The position numbers and the translations under genes were made by a program. DNA of 64,000 nt from Tsukamurella pulmonis (lineage in GTDB: Bacteria > Actinomycetota > Actinomycetes > Mycobacteriales > Mycobacteriaceae), in contig NZ_FNLF01000002.1 in assembly GCF_900103175.1 (NCBI RefSeq), positions 930,001 to 994,000 on the forward strand, read 5' to 3'. Positions within the stretch are counted from its first letter, which is position 1. Each line of letters opens with the position of its first letter. Below are positions 7,881 through 16,226 of this stretch, one piece after another. Under the pieces are notes generated by a model. The model did no database searches. It was not told where the DNA came from and saw nothing but the letters and a program-made list of their open reading frames with translations.

Positions 7881-8889
7881 CGAACTCCGCCAGGCCGCGC
7901 TCCGGACCGATGGCCGCGGTGAACCCGAGTTCGGCGGCGGCGCGGCGCGGATCGGCGACGATGTGCCGCACGTCGGACGCGCGCGACTGTCCGGTGACCA
8001 TCGGCGCGGGCCCGCCGCTCTCCCGCGCGAGCACCTCGGCGACCTCGCCGATCGTCACCGGCACACCCGAGCAGACGTTGTACGCACGCGACCCGGGCGC
8101 CGGATCCGACTCCAGCGCCAGGACGTTCGCGCGGGCGATGTCGCGCACGTGCACGAAGTCACGGGTCTGGCGGCCGTCCTCGAAGACCTGTGGCGCCCGC
8201 CCCGCCGCCAGCGCGGAACGGAAGATCGAGGCGACCCCCGCGTAGGGCGTATCGCGCGGCATCCGTGGCCCGTACACGTTGTGATAGCGCAGCGCGGTCA
8301 CGGTGCCGCCCGTCGCCCGCGCCCACGCCGCGGCGTAGAACTCCTGCGCGGCCTTCGACGCCGCGTACAGGCCGTGCGGGGCGATCGGCGCGTCCTCGCC
8401 GGTCAGGGCCCACCGTGCGACGGTGCCGTCGGGCAGCATCCGCTCGAACCGGCCCGCCCGCACGTCCTCGACGGTGCGCGGCAGTGGCGTCACGGGCAGC
8501 CCCGCGGCGTCGACGAAGGCCCCGTCGCCGTAGACCACCATCGACGAGGCCAGCACCAGCCGGCGGCAGCCCGCTCGCGCCATCGCGGCGAGCAGCTCCG
8601 CGGTGCCGAGATCGTTGTTGGCGGCGAACATCGGCGCGTCCGCGGCGTCCACACCCGCGCCGACCGCGGCCGCCTGGTGGCAGACGGCGTCCACGCCGCG
8701 CAGCGCGTCGTCGAGCCCCGCGCCGTCGAGCAGGTCGAGGTGGCGTACGCCGTCCGGTACGTCGCCGCTCGCGTGCGCCTGCGGGAGCATCGCGTCGATC
8801 CCGACGATCTCGTGCCGCTCGTCCTCGGCGATCAGCTCCGCGATGTGCGAGCCGATGAACCCGGCGGCGCCGGTGAGCAGTACGCGCAT
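7861..8889 (-). CDS. Extended SDR NAD-dependent sugar epimerase/dehydratase
   Basis: 342 residues. The Rossmann motif GAAGFIG is at 7-13 and the active-site YAASK motif at Y175/K179, with the catalytic Ser/Thr region LASSMVVYG before it. [17 protein letters not shown] is the hallmark of nucleotide-sugar epimerases (UDP-glucose 4-epimerase or dTDP-rhamnose-related). The length is full. It is monocistronic and convergent to the sensor kinase with a 20-bp overlap. Substrate specificity cannot be read from sequence; a role in cell-envelope sugar metabolism is likely. Confidence 0.85.
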   Translation of the reverse strand: MRVLLTGAAGFIGSHIAELIAEDERHEIVGIDAMLPQAHASGDVPDGVRHLDLLDGAGLDDALRGVDAVCHQAAAVGAGVDAADAPMFAANNDLGTAELLAAMARAGCRRLVLASSMVVYGDGAFVDAAGLPVTPLPRTVEDVRAGRFERMLPDGTVARWALTGEDAPIAPHGLYAASKAAQEFYAAAWARATGGTVTALRYHNVYGPRMPRDTPYAGVASIFRSALAAGRAPQVFEDGRQTRDFVHVRDIARANVLALESDPAPGSRAYNVCSGVPVTIGEVAEVLARESGGPAPMVTGQSRASDVRHIVADPRRAAAELGFTAAIGPERGLAEFATAPLR

Positions 8890-8952
8890 GGGGCCATGCT
8901 CGCCGGTGGGATGGGCGCCGTCGAGCGCGGCGCGCCGTCCGTCACCGACTCG

Positions 8953-9792
8953 TCACACCTGCGCAGCGGTCTCGGCGATGAGCTGCGCGAGTTCCGCGGG
9001 CCGTTCGTCGGGGATCCAGTGGCTCACGCCCTCGAGCACGACGAACCGGTACGGCCCGTCGACGTACTCCCCGGCCAGTTCCGCACCGGCCCGGGTCAGC
9101 GCGACGTCCTCGGTGCTCCAGACGTACGTCACGGGGCGGCTGACGCGGGCGCCCTCGCCCGGCTTCACGGCGGTGAACGGCATGCCCCGGTAGTAGTTCA
9201 GGCCGCCGCCGAGCAGCCCGGGTTCGAGCACCTCGTCGACGACGGTGCGGATCGCCTCGTCGGGCATGCCACTGGCGCGCAGGAAGGCCTCGAACCGACC
9301 CGGGAAGCGCCGCGCGAGGAACTCCGGGACGGCGGGGACCTGGAACAGATACATGTAGTACGACTTCAGCGCCTGGTCCGATCGCAGGAACGCGCGCAGG
9401 AACGCCAGCGGGTGCGGTACCGACACGGCCGTCAGGGTGCGCACGAGGTGCGGGTACGTCGCCGCGGTCAGCCACGCCGTCGACGATCCCCAGTCGTGCC
9501 CCACCAGGTGCGCCGGGCCGGTGCGCTCCAGCAGTGCGGCGATGTCCGCGGCCAGCTCGGAGCTGCGGTACTGCCAGCGCCGGGCGGGGCTCGCGGTGCG
9601 CGCGTACCCGCGCTGCCACGGCACGACGGTGCGGTACCCCTGCGCGTGCAGGTGCTCGGCCGTCGCCGCCCAGGACGTGGGTGTCTGCGGGAAGCCGTGC
9701 AGCAGCACGACGATCTCGCCGTCGATCGGCCCGCTGTCGACCACGGGGAAGGTCAGGCCCGACCGGGCGAACTCGGTGATCCGTTCCGTCAT
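8953..9792 (-). CDS. Alpha/beta hydrolase, epoxide hydrolase-like
   Basis: 279 residues. The oxyanion motif HGFPQTP is near residue 36, and the nucleophile elbow VGHDWGSS carries an aspartate, as in epoxide hydrolases and haloalkane dehalogenases rather than a serine esterase. The base histidine is in EGVSHWIPDE near the end, and a YYRGM block gives a likely lid tyrosine. The start ATG 9792 was chosen over an ATG four codons upstream because the family usually begins at this point. It probably hydrolyses an epoxide on a lipid or xenobiotic. It lies upstream of, and in the same direction as, the epimerase gene. Confidence 0.8.
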   Translation of the reverse strand: MTERITEFARSGLTFPVVDSGPIDGEIVVLLHGFPQTPTSWAATAEHLHAQGYRTVVPWQRGYARTASPARRWQYRSSELAADIAALLERTGPAHLVGHDWGSSTAWLTAATYPHLVRTLTAVSVPHPLAFLRAFLRSDQALKSYYMYLFQVPAVPEFLARRFPGRFEAFLRASGMPDEAIRTVVDEVLEPGLLGGGLNYYRGMPFTAVKPGEGARVSRPVTYVWSTEDVALTRAGAELAGEYVDGPYRFVVLEGVSHWIPDERPAELAQLIAETAAQV

Positions 9793-9905
9793 GCCCTCAG
9801 CCAATCACGATGGCGGGCTCGGGGCGTCCTCCTCAGGTCGGAGATCAGCGTTGCGGGGGAACCGCTCGCTCGTCCGGTGCGTCCAATGGAGAAGGGGGAG
9901 AAATC

Positions 9906-10249
9906 ATGCTCAGTGCACCGGTGGCCACGTTGGTGGTGGGGCTGGTCGGCATCGCCGGCGTGCTCGCGACGCTCGGCCAGCGCAGTTGGTCGGAGGCGAA
10001 GGATCGGGCCCACCGGACCAGGCACGATGAACGCACGGAGTGGTGGCGTCGGTACCAGTGGCCGCCGAGCAGGTGAATCAGCGGGACAGTATCGCCGCAC
10101 AGGAGTTCGGTCGCGCGGTCATGTACGCACTCGCGGCCGAGCCCGACCTTACCGCCAGTGAATTGGCCATTCTGCAGGCCGTGGCGGAACGGGCTCCAGT
10201 GGACGACAATGGAGTGCAGCCGGCGACATCAGGAGGTATCGATGGGTGA
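9906..10249 (+). pseudogene. Small membrane-anchored protein gene split by a 1-nt deletion
   Basis: The first frame starts at ATG 9906 behind a purine-rich ribosome site and encodes one membrane segment plus a charged helix ending EWWRRYQW, then reads into PPSR and a stop at 10076. The second frame (from about 10060 to the stop at 10249) continues AAEQVNQRDS and then a helical region with LAILQAVAE. One extra G in the GG run at 10060-10061 would join them into a 114-residue protein; EWWRRxQWA followed by a short alpha-helical tail is a pattern of small actinobacterial hypothetical proteins. Alternatives are a sequencing error or two overlapping small genes (a GTG at 10040 could start the second). 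Confidence 0.55.
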
Positions 10250-10415
10250 GTACAACAGCGCCGAAGCGCGGGCGAACGCCGAGTTCGCATTGGCCGGGGA
10301 TTCGCCTCGCTCCCGTCGCTTGAGCGCTCAGCTTCTCGTGAGGCTGGCGCACCGTCGTGGTGAGGATCCCGAGCAGTGGGTCCTCGACGTCGCCGAAGGG
10401 CGCCTGCCCGCCTGA
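10242..10415 (+). CDS. Small hypothetical protein, 57 residues
   Basis: Starts at ATG 10242 directly after a near-perfect ribosome site (AGGAGG at 10231-10236), overlapping the stop of the preceding frame, so translation is probably coupled. The product is short, charged and helical (NAEFALAGDSPRSRRLSAQ; RRGEDPEQWVLDVAEGRLP). No family was recognised. The strong ribosome site and coupling argue that it is expressed, and it likely works with the membrane-anchored protein upstream. There is no sign of a toxin fold that could be named with confidence. Confidence 0.6.
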   Translation: MGEYNSAEARANAEFALAGDSPRSRRLSAQLLVRLAHRRGEDPEQWVLDVAEGRLPA

Positions 10416-10427
10416 CGAGCCGGCAGA

Positions 10428-11255
10428 TCACGCCGCGTAGGTGTCCCGGACCCAGGAGGTCTGGCACAGCCGTTGAATCAGTCCGCGGTCCACGTCGGTC
10501 CTCGACTGCCACCCGGCGTCCGCCAGGGCGCGGAGCTCCTCCTCGGTCGGAGTCTTCAACAGGCACAGTGTGTTCCCGACCGTGAGCCAGGGCCGAGTCC
10601 ATCCCCTGTCGACTACCGGCGTGGCAGGAGCCACGGGCAGGCGGACGAGATCCACCACGCGGTCGTCCACCAGCCGGAACACCGTGTAGACACCGCTGGC
10701 GAGCGGAGCCGACGCGTAGATCACGTTGTAGGAGTCATCGACCGCCGTGATTCGGTCGACGTATCCGGTCAGTTCGCCGGCGCGTACGAAGGGCCCGCGG
10801 AGACCGTGGGCGCGCCACACAGTGGTTCTCTGCCCGACCCCCTCCGACGAGTCGACCGTGGTGAAGAGCTGCCCGTGCGTGTCGTTGGCGAGGTCACGGA
10901 CTCGCGGCACCGAGGTGTGGGGTGCCCTGGTGGTCTCCTCGATCGTCTGTGCCGGGTTCTGACCGTCGTACACGACGACGCGCTGAGTGCGGTCCGGAGC
11001 CGCGGGTGCTGCGGGCACGCCGGGGTCCGAGAACTCGAACGTCAGCTGCGGGAACCGCGGCGATGTGAACGTGCAGTGGATGGCTGCGGTCGCCGACGGA
11101 CGAGAGCGGATCTCTTCCGACGCGCACCCCGCCACCGTGGCGACGGCTGTGGGCGGAACGGCGGTCGACACGGACGGCGCGCTCGGCTCGGGCGAGCTCA
11201 CGGCGCACCCCGACAGCAGGAGTGCGACGAGACCGGCTCGCGCGACCTTTCTCAT
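10428..11255 (-). CDS. Secreted lipoprotein of unknown function
   Basis: 275 residues beginning MRKVARAGLVALLLSGCA: a basic N-region, hydrophobic core and lipobox LSGC, so the mature protein is predicted to be lipid-modified at Cys17 and anchored outside the membrane. A low-complexity Ser/Pro/Val linker follows, then a beta-rich domain without recognisable family motifs. Four cysteines in the mature part could form disulfides. ATG 11255 is 7 nt from a TACAGT -10 box, which decides the start over an ATG nine codons upstream. It stands alone; function unknown. Confidence 0.7.
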   Translation of the reverse strand: MRKVARAGLVALLLSGCAVSSPEPSAPSVSTAVPPTAVATVAGCASEEIRSRPSATAAIHCTFTSPRFPQLTFEFSDPGVPAAPAAPDRTQRVVVYDGQNPAQTIEETTRAPHTSVPRVRDLANDTHGQLFTTVDSSEGVGQRTTVWRAHGLRGPFVRAGELTGYVDRITAVDDSYNVIYASAPLASGVYTVFRLVDDRVVDLVRLPVAPATPVVDRGWTRPWLTVGNTLCLLKTPTEEELRALADAGWQSRTDVDRGLIQRLCQTSWVRDTYAA

Positions 11256-11262
11256 GACGATC

Positions 11263-11268
11263 ACTGTA
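11263..11268 (-). promoter_or_regulatory. -10 box TACAGT for the lipoprotein gene
   Basis: Minus-strand TANNNT hexamer 7 nt before the ATG at 11255, predicting a leaderless mRNA. Confidence 0.45.
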
Positions 11269-11351
11269 TTCGACAACTGCAAGCTGTCGTAGCCGGTGTC
11301 ACGGCGAGCGCGCTGTCAGCCCTCCGCGCACCGGCGAACCCTCGAGGTGCG

Positions 11352-11816
11352 TCACGCCCGGTGGCGCACCTCGTACCCGCTCACCACGGAGACGCGGTTG
11401 AAGGCGTTGATGGTCACGGCGGCCCAGATCAGGACGGAGGTCTGCGCCTCGTCGAGCACGTCGGTCGCGCGGTCGTAGGCGATGTCCGCGGCGTGGCGCG
11501 GCGGCATCCCGGTCACCAGCTCCGCGATCTCCAGCGCTGCGCGCTGCACGTCGTCGAACAGGCCCGGCGCCTCGCGCCAGGCGGCGATGACGTCGAGCTG
11601 CTGGTCGGTGAGGCCCGCCGCCCGACCGGCGCGGGCGTGCAGATCCAGGCAGTAGGCGCAGCCGTTGAGCTGCGAGCACCGCAGGTTCACCAGTTCGACC
11701 ACGTCCCGGCCGATTCCGGCGTCGGCCGCCGCGGCGGCGACCTCGGTCGAGACCGCGACCATCTGCTTGTAGACACGGGGGGAGGCCTTGTCGATCCGCA
11801 CGCGCTGGGCTGGCAT
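11352..11816 (-). CDS. AhpD-like carboxymuconolactone decarboxylase-family protein
   Basis: 154 residues. The redox/proton-relay motif NGCAYCLDLH gives C53, C56 and H60, the CxxC-x3-H pattern of AhpD-like alkylhydroperoxidases. The fold is all-helical and usually oligomeric. The family reduces peroxides through the CxxC pair. The gene is transcribed divergently from the pirin gene over an 18-bp gap, which suggests joint use under oxidative or electrophile stress. The start follows a TAGCCT -10 box by 6 nt. Confidence 0.85.
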   Translation of the reverse strand: MPAQRVRIDKASPRVYKQMVAVSTEVAAAAADAGIGRDVVELVNLRCSQLNGCAYCLDLHARAGRAAGLTDQQLDVIAAWREAPGLFDDVQRAALEIAELVTGMPPRHAADIAYDRATDVLDEAQTSVLIWAAVTINAFNRVSVVSGYEVRHRA

Positions 11817-11821
11817 GCCAC

Positions 11822-11828
11822 TAGGCTA
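11822..11828. promoter_or_regulatory. Shared divergent -10 element (TAGGCT / TAGCCT)
   Basis: The 18-bp gap 11817-11834 contains the near-palindrome CTAGGCTAG. On the plus strand TAGGCT (11822-11827) lies 7 nt before the pirin ATG; on the minus strand TAGCCT (11823-11828) lies 6 nt before the AhpD-like ATG. The two -10 boxes overlap by five bases, and both mRNAs would be leaderless. Confidence 0.6.
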
Positions 11829-11834
11829 GCGGTC

Positions 11835-12839
11835 ATGAGCAACGTCGACCGACAGCCCGAAGAGGTCGAGTGCGGAGCCTCCGCGAACGGCCCGGCCCCC
11901 GCCGCCGGGGTGGAGGTGATCCAGGCGCGGGAGGTGCCGCTCGGCGGCCCCCGCGCGATGACGGTGCGCCGCACCCTGCCCACGCACGAGCGCTCCATGA
12001 TCGGGGCGTGGTGCTTCGCCGACCACTACGGCCCCGACGAGGTGGATCGCTCGGGAGGCATGAACGTGCCGCCGCACCCGCACACCGGCCTGCAGACGGT
12101 GAGCTGGCTGTTCGAGGGCGAGATCGAGCACCGCGACAGCGCCGGCGTCGAGGCGCCGGTGCTCCCCGGCGAGATCAACCTCATGTCCGCGGGCTACGGG
12201 ATCAGCCACTCCGAGGTCTCCACGTCGCAGACCGTGCGCCTGCACGGGGTGCAGCTGTGGCTCGCCCTGCCGGATCGGGTGCGCAATGCGCACAACGGCT
12301 TCCAGCACTACGCGCCGCCCGTCGTCGACCTGCCCGACGTGCACGCCGACGGTCCCGGCGGCACCGCCCGGGTGTTCATCGGCGAGCTGGCGGGCAGTAC
12401 GTCGCCGATCGTCACAGCCACCCCGCTGCTGGGCGCCGAGGTGATCCTGCGCCCCGGCGCGCGGGTCGCGCTCGCGGTCGACCCGGCCTTCGAGCACGGC
12501 GTGCTGCTCGATACCGAGCGCCTCCTCGTCGACGGCGTCCCGCTCGCCTGGGGCGACCTGGGCTACACCGCCCCGGGGCTCGGCGGCCTCCGCCTGCACA
12601 ACCCCACCGAGCAGGACGCGCGCGTGATCCTGCTCGGCGGCGTCCCGTTCGACGAGGACATCGTCATGTGGTGGAACTTCGTCGGCCGCACCCACGACGA
12701 GATCGTCGAGTACCGCGAGGAATGGCAGGCGCGCGCCGCGCGTTTCGGCAGTGTGAGTGGCTGGCGCGACGATCAGTACCTGCCCGCACCACCGCTCCCC
12801 ACCACCCGGCTCAAGCCCCGCAGGAGGAACCCGCAATGA
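11835..12839 (+). CDS. Pirin-family cupin protein
   Basis: 334 residues, the normal length. The N-terminal cupin has the metal-ligand cluster VPPHPHTGLQTVSWLFEGEIEHRDS, with histidines and a glutamate as in pirins. A second cupin-like domain follows (about 190-300) with the VLLGGVPFDEDIVMWWNFV block typical of the C-terminal pirin region. Known pirins bind iron; some have quercetinase activity and others act as redox cofactors of regulators. It is probably cytoplasmic and related to stress responses with the divergent AhpD-like gene. The stop overlaps the start of the downstream GNAT gene. Confidence 0.88.
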   Translation: MSNVDRQPEEVECGASANGPAPAAGVEVIQAREVPLGGPRAMTVRRTLPTHERSMIGAWCFADHYGPDEVDRSGGMNVPPHPHTGLQTVSWLFEGEIEHRDSAGVEAPVLPGEINLMSAGYGISHSEVSTSQTVRLHGVQLWLALPDRVRNAHNGFQHYAPPVVDLPDVHADGPGGTARVFIGELAGSTSPIVTATPLLGAEVILRPGARVALAVDPAFEHGVLLDTERLLVDGVPLAWGDLGYTAPGLGGLRLHNPTEQDARVILLGGVPFDEDIVMWWNFVGRTHDEIVEYREEWQARAARFGSVSGWRDDQYLPAPPLPTTRLKPRRRNPQ

Positions 12840-13162
12840 CCGAGACCACCGAGAACGTCGTCGTCGCCCGCAACGACGCCGAGGGCCGCTACGACATCAC
12901 CGTCGACGGCGAGCTCGCCGGCTTCACCCTCTTCATCGACCGCGGTGAGCAGCGGATCTTCCCGCACACCCAGCTCGACGAGAAGTTCTCCGGCCGCGGC
13001 CTGAGCGGTATCCTCGTGCACGACGCGCTGGAGGACACTCGCGCCGCCGGCAAGCGCGTGGTCCCGGTCTGCCCGCTGGTGAAGAAGTACGTCACCAAGC
13101 ACCCCGAGGTGCAGGACATCGTCGATCCCGTCACCCCGGACATCCTCGACGCGCTGCGCTGA
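12836..13162 (+). CDS. Small GNAT-like N-acetyltransferase (YidJ/Gcn5-type)
   Basis: 108 residues, matching the short single-domain GNAT_acetyltr_2-like family. It has a beta-hairpin start (RYDITVDGELAGFTLFID), then HTQLDEKFSGRGLSGILV with the acetyl-CoA pyrophosphate loop (G-R-G-L-S) and CPLVKKYVTKHPE near the end. Family members acetylate small molecules or proteins; the substrate is unknown. The ATG lies in an ATGA overlap with the pirin stop, with AGGAGG about 10 nt before, so the two genes are co-translated. Confidence 0.82.
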   Translation: MTETTENVVVARNDAEGRYDITVDGELAGFTLFIDRGEQRIFPHTQLDEKFSGRGLSGILVHDALEDTRAAGKRVVPVCPLVKKYVTKHPEVQDIVDPVTPDILDALR

Positions 13163-13172
13163 TCGCAAACGT

Positions 13173-13190
13173 TCACAGCGAACTGCCAGC
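13173..13190 (+). promoter_or_regulatory. PhoP box (direct repeat) upstream of phoP
   Basis: TCACAGC (13173-13179), a 4-nt spacer GAAC, then TGCCAGC (13184-13190). This matches the mycobacterial PhoP site, two TCACAGC heptamers spaced by 4 nt; the first is perfect and the second 5 of 7. It sits about 44-61 nt before the predicted phoP start, the place expected for autoregulation. Confidence 0.65.
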
Positions 13191-13233
13191 GAGTCGTCAG
13201 AATCCCGGCCGCCTCGGCGTGCACTATGGCGGG

Positions 13234-13941
13234 GTGTCCAGCGTGAAAGACGAAACCCAGCCCCGCGTCCTCGTCGTCGACGACGAGCAGAGCATCCGGG
13301 AACTGCTGCAGGTCAGCCTCAAGTTCCAGGGCTTCGACGTGGCCGTCGCCCCCGACGGCCCGGCCGCGCTCGATCGTGCGCGCACCTTCCGGCCCGACGT
13401 CATGGTGCTCGACATCATGATGCCGGGCATGGACGGGCTCGGACTGCTCAAGCGGCTGCGCCAGGACGGCGTGGAGGCGCCCGCCCTCTTCCTCACCGCC
13501 CGCGACTCGGTGGAGGACAAGGTGGCGGGCCTGACCCTGGGCGGCGACGACTACGTCACCAAGCCGTTCAGCCTCGAGGAGGTCGTGGCGCGGATCAACG
13601 TACTGCTGCGTCGCAGCGGCTTCGGCGAGGACGAGGCCACGACCCGCCTGAGCTTCGCCGACCTCGAACTCGACGACGAGACGCACGAGGTGTGGAAGGC
13701 GGGCGAGCTGGTCTCGCTCTCGCCCACGGAGTTCACCCTGCTGCGCTACTTCATGGTCAACGCCGGCGTGGTGCTCTCCAAGCCGCGGATCCTCGATCAC
13801 GTGTGGCACTACGACTTCGGCGGCGACGTCAACGTGGTGGAGTCGTACGTCTCGTACCTCCGGCGCAAGGTCGACACCGGCGAGAAGCGGCTGATCCACA
13901 CTCTCCGCGGCGTGGGGTACGTGCTCCGCGAACCGCGGTAG
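13234..13941 (+). CDS. phoP: Response regulator PhoP
   Basis: 235 residues, very close in sequence pattern to M. tuberculosis PhoP: VSLKFQGF, VMVLDIMMPGMDG with phospho-acceptor D60, [29 protein letters not shown], and a winged-helix domain with SLSPTEFTLLRYF and a C-terminus HTLRGVGYVLREPR. It controls virulence lipid, pH and stress genes in mycobacteria after phosphorylation by PhoR. GTG 13234 was chosen because CACTAT, a -10-like hexamer, lies 6 nt upstream; GTGs at 13219 and 13243 are alternatives. The PhoP box upstream points to autoregulation; phoR follows after 7 nt. Confidence 0.92.
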   Translation: MSSVKDETQPRVLVVDDEQSIRELLQVSLKFQGFDVAVAPDGPAALDRARTFRPDVMVLDIMMPGMDGLGLLKRLRQDGVEAPALFLTARDSVEDKVAGLTLGGDDYVTKPFSLEEVVARINVLLRRSGFGEDEATTRLSFADLELDDETHEVWKAGELVSLSPTEFTLLRYFMVNAGVVLSKPRILDHVWHYDFGGDVNVVESYVSYLRRKVDTGEKRLIHTLRGVGYVLREPR

Positions 13942-13948
13942 GCCGTCG

Positions 13949-15340
13949 ATGGGCTCGACGTCCTTCGCCTCCCGCGTGCCGCTGCGGGTCTCGCTCGTCG
14001 CGCTGGTGGTCGGCCTGGTCCTCCTCGGCCTGCTGGCCTCGGGGGCCGCGCTGACCGCGGCGATGAAGGACCAGCTGATCTCGCGCGAGGATCAGGCGCT
14101 GCGCCAGGCGGCGGAGACGTGGGCGCGGCCCAAGCCGGTGATCCTGTCGCAGGCGCCCCGCGGCGGCCCGCCGACCCGCTTCTACCAGGCGGTGTTCCTC
14201 CCCGACGGCCGGCAGCTGCAGATCAGCAACCCTGACTTCACCGAGCGCCCCGATCTCTCGGGCCTGGGCGATCTGCGCGGCGACGCCGTGACCGTGCAGT
14301 CGGTCGGCGGGCACGGGCCGCAGTGGCGGGTGGTGCAGTCCTCGTCCGACTACGGCGTGGCCTTCGTCGCCGTGACGCTCACCGACGTCGACGACACCCT
14401 GCAGGCGATGATCGTCCTCGAGCTGCTCATCGGTGCGGGCGTGCTGATCGTCGCGGGCGGGCTCGGCTACCTCGTGGTGCGCCGTTCGCTGCGTCCGCTG
14501 GAACAGGTGGAGGCCACGGCGGAGGCGATCGCGGCGGGCGACCTGACGCGCCGCGTCCCGCAGGCGCCCGCGTACACGGAGGTCGGCCGGCTCTCGACGT
14601 CGCTCAACACGATGCTGCACCAGGTGCAGGACTCCTTCCACCGGGTGGCCGCCTCGGAGGAGCAGGCGCGCGCCGACGAGCAGCGGATGCGCCGCTTCGT
14701 CGGCGACGCCTCGCACGAGCTGCGCACCCCGCTGACGTCGATCCGCGGCTTCGCCGAGCTGTACCGGCAGGGCGCCACCGACGACACCGGATTCGTCATG
14801 TCCCGCATCGAATCCGAGGCACAGCGCATGGGGCTTCTCGTGGAGGACCTGCTGCTGCTCGCCCGGCTCGACGCGCGCCGGCCGCTGGCGGAGGACCCCG
14901 TCGACCTGGTGGCGGTGGCCGACGATGCGGTGCACGCGGCGCAGGCGCGCGAGCCGGGCCGCGACATCGCGCTCGAGGCGGGCGCGGAGACCGTCGGGCT
15001 GATGGGGGACCGGGACCGGCTGCACCAGGTGGTGACCAACCTGGTCTCGAACGCGTTGCGGCACACGCCCGACGACGCCTCGGTGCGGGTGCGGATCGCC
15101 GAGGAGCCGGGCGCGGTGGTGCTGTCCGTCGCGGACACCGGGCCGGGGATGGAGCCCGACGAGGCCGCGCGCGTCTTCGAACGCTTCTACCGCACCGACT
15201 CCTCCCGCAGCCGCGGCAGCGGCGGAGCGGGGCTGGGCCTGTCGATCGTGCACGGGATCGTCGAGCGGCACGGCGGCACCGTCACGCTCGAGACGGCGCC
15301 GGGAGCGGGCGCGACGTTCACCGTGCGCCTGCCCCGCTGA
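13949..15340 (+). CDS. phoR: Sensor histidine kinase PhoR
   Basis: 463 residues. TM1 is at about 12-38, an extracytoplasmic sensor domain spans 39-150, TM2 is at 152-176, then HAMP (about 177-230), the H-box VGDASHELRTPLTSIRGF with H256, and the ATPase domain with NLVSNALRHTP, DTGPGM and GGAGLGLSIV. This is the domain order of mycobacterial PhoR, which senses acid pH or related envelope signals and phosphorylates PhoP. It lies 7 nt after phoP in one operon, and the downstream gene is the convergent HIT gene, as in M. tuberculosis. Confidence 0.92.
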   Translation: MGSTSFASRVPLRVSLVALVVGLVLLGLLASGAALTAAMKDQLISREDQALRQAAETWARPKPVILSQAPRGGPPTRFYQAVFLPDGRQLQISNPDFTERPDLSGLGDLRGDAVTVQSVGGHGPQWRVVQSSSDYGVAFVAVTLTDVDDTLQAMIVLELLIGAGVLIVAGGLGYLVVRRSLRPLEQVEATAEAIAAGDLTRRVPQAPAYTEVGRLSTSLNTMLHQVQDSFHRVAASEEQARADEQRMRRFVGDASHELRTPLTSIRGFAELYRQGATDDTGFVMSRIESEAQRMGLLVEDLLLLARLDARRPLAEDPVDLVAVADDAVHAAQAREPGRDIALEAGAETVGLMGDRDRLHQVVTNLVSNALRHTPDDASVRVRIAEEPGAVVLSVADTGPGMEPDEAARVFERFYRTDSSRSRGSGGAGLGLSIVHGIVERHGGTVTLETAPGAGATFTVRLPR

Positions 15341-15341
15341 C

Positions 15342-15743
15342 TCACTCGGCCGCGAGGGCCTCGACGATCTTCGTCTGCGCCTCGTCGAGCGACTCGGCGG
15401 AGGGGTTCGGATCGGCCTGGCCGAAGTCGAAGTCGTTGAGCGAGTAGGCCGGGAAGACGTGCACGTGCAGGTGCGGCACCTCCAGGCCGGCGATCACGAC
15501 GCCGGCGCGCGGCGCGTCGAAGGCGCGCTTGACGGCGCGGCCCAGCTTCCGCGAGACGGTGGTGATGTGGTTCCACAGCTCGTCGTCGATCGACTCCCAA
15601 TGGTCGATCTCCTCGCGCGGCACCACGAGCACGTGGCCCTGGGTGAGCGGGGCGATGGTCAGGAACGCCACCACCGCATCGTCCTGGTACACGAACCGGC
15701 CCGGGAGTTCGCCGGCGATGATCTTCGAGAACACGGATGCCAT
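15342..15743 (-). CDS. HIT-family hydrolase
   Basis: 133 residues. The histidine triad [10 protein letters not shown] gives H91, H93 and H95. The N-terminus [20 protein letters not shown] and the middle [16 protein letters not shown] are standard for Hint/HIT phosphoramidate hydrolases, which cleave AMP-linked phosphoramidates and related nucleotides in the cytoplasm. It is the positional counterpart of the HIT gene after phoPR in mycobacteria. The ATG is 6 nt from a TAGCCT -10 box that overlaps the stop of the upstream ArsR-like gene. Confidence 0.9.
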   Translation of the reverse strand: MASVFSKIIAGELPGRFVYQDDAVVAFLTIAPLTQGHVLVVPREEIDHWESIDDELWNHITTVSRKLGRAVKRAFDAPRAGVVIAGLEVPHLHVHVFPAYSLNDFDFGQADPNPSAESLDEAQTKIVEALAAE

Positions 15744-15749
15744 GGGGCC

Positions 15750-15755
15750 AGGCTA
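15750..15755 (-). promoter_or_regulatory. -10 box TAGCCT for the HIT gene
   Basis: Minus-strand TANNNT hexamer 6 nt before the ATG at 15743. Its first three bases are the stop codon of the upstream ArsR-like gene. Confidence 0.5.
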
Positions 15756-16217
15756 TCGGAGCAGCCCGCCGATGTCCGCCGCGGTGAGCAGTGCGACGAG
15801 CGCGGGCACCACTTTCTGCGGCGCGACGGCGTACTGCCCGCGGGCGCCCTTGTCCACGACGCCGGCGGCGGTGAGGGTGCTCAGGTGGTGGTACAGCTGG
15901 CCTTTCGAGCCGCCGTCGGCGCGCTCGACCAGCTCGGCCGCCGTGCGCGGCCCCCGCAGCAGCTCCTGCACGATCTCGATCCGCGCGGGGTGCCCGAGCG
16001 CGCCGAGCACCGTCGCGAGCCGATCGGCGGGCAGGGCGGTCGCGGCGCCGGCCGAGTAGTCGATGCGCCAGGCGACCTCGCCGTGCAGCGTCACCTCGCC
16101 CCCGTACCCGACGGTGCCGGCACCGTCGGGTGCCTGCTCGGCGGGCGCGTCCCCGAGCACGGCCTCGAGGGCCGCCACCCGCGCCTCGAGGGCGGCGAGG
16201 CGATCGTCGTCGGTCAT
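15753..16217 (-). CDS. ArsR-like winged-helix transcriptional regulator
   Basis: 154 residues. An N-terminal coiled-coil-like helix (RLAALEARVAALEAVLG) is followed by a winged helix-turn-helix: LATVLGALGHPARIEIVQELLRGPRTAAELVERADGG with the recognition helix GQLYHHLSTLTAAGVV. The LYHHL motif is typical of the ArsR-like HTH_20 group. No metal-binding cysteines are present, so the signal is not a classic thiol-bound metal. It is downstream of the serine hydrolase gene on the same strand with a 9-nt gap and may share its transcript. Targets are unknown. Confidence 0.8.
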   Translation of the reverse strand: MTDDDRLAALEARVAALEAVLGDAPAEQAPDGAGTVGYGGEVTLHGEVAWRIDYSAGAATALPADRLATVLGALGHPARIEIVQELLRGPRTAAELVERADGGSKGQLYHHLSTLTAAGVVDKGARGQYAVAPQKVVPALVALLTAADIGGLLR

Positions 16218-16226
16218 GGCGGGAGT

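Noticed and set aside
7606-10161. Plus-strand open frame of 851 codons
   Set aside because: It lies opposite the epimerase and hydrolase genes, both of which have intact catalytic motifs on the minus strand.
9906-10415. Prophage remnant or toxin-antitoxin pair
   Set aside because: The two small products have no recognisable toxin, antitoxin or phage motifs, and no phage genes are near.
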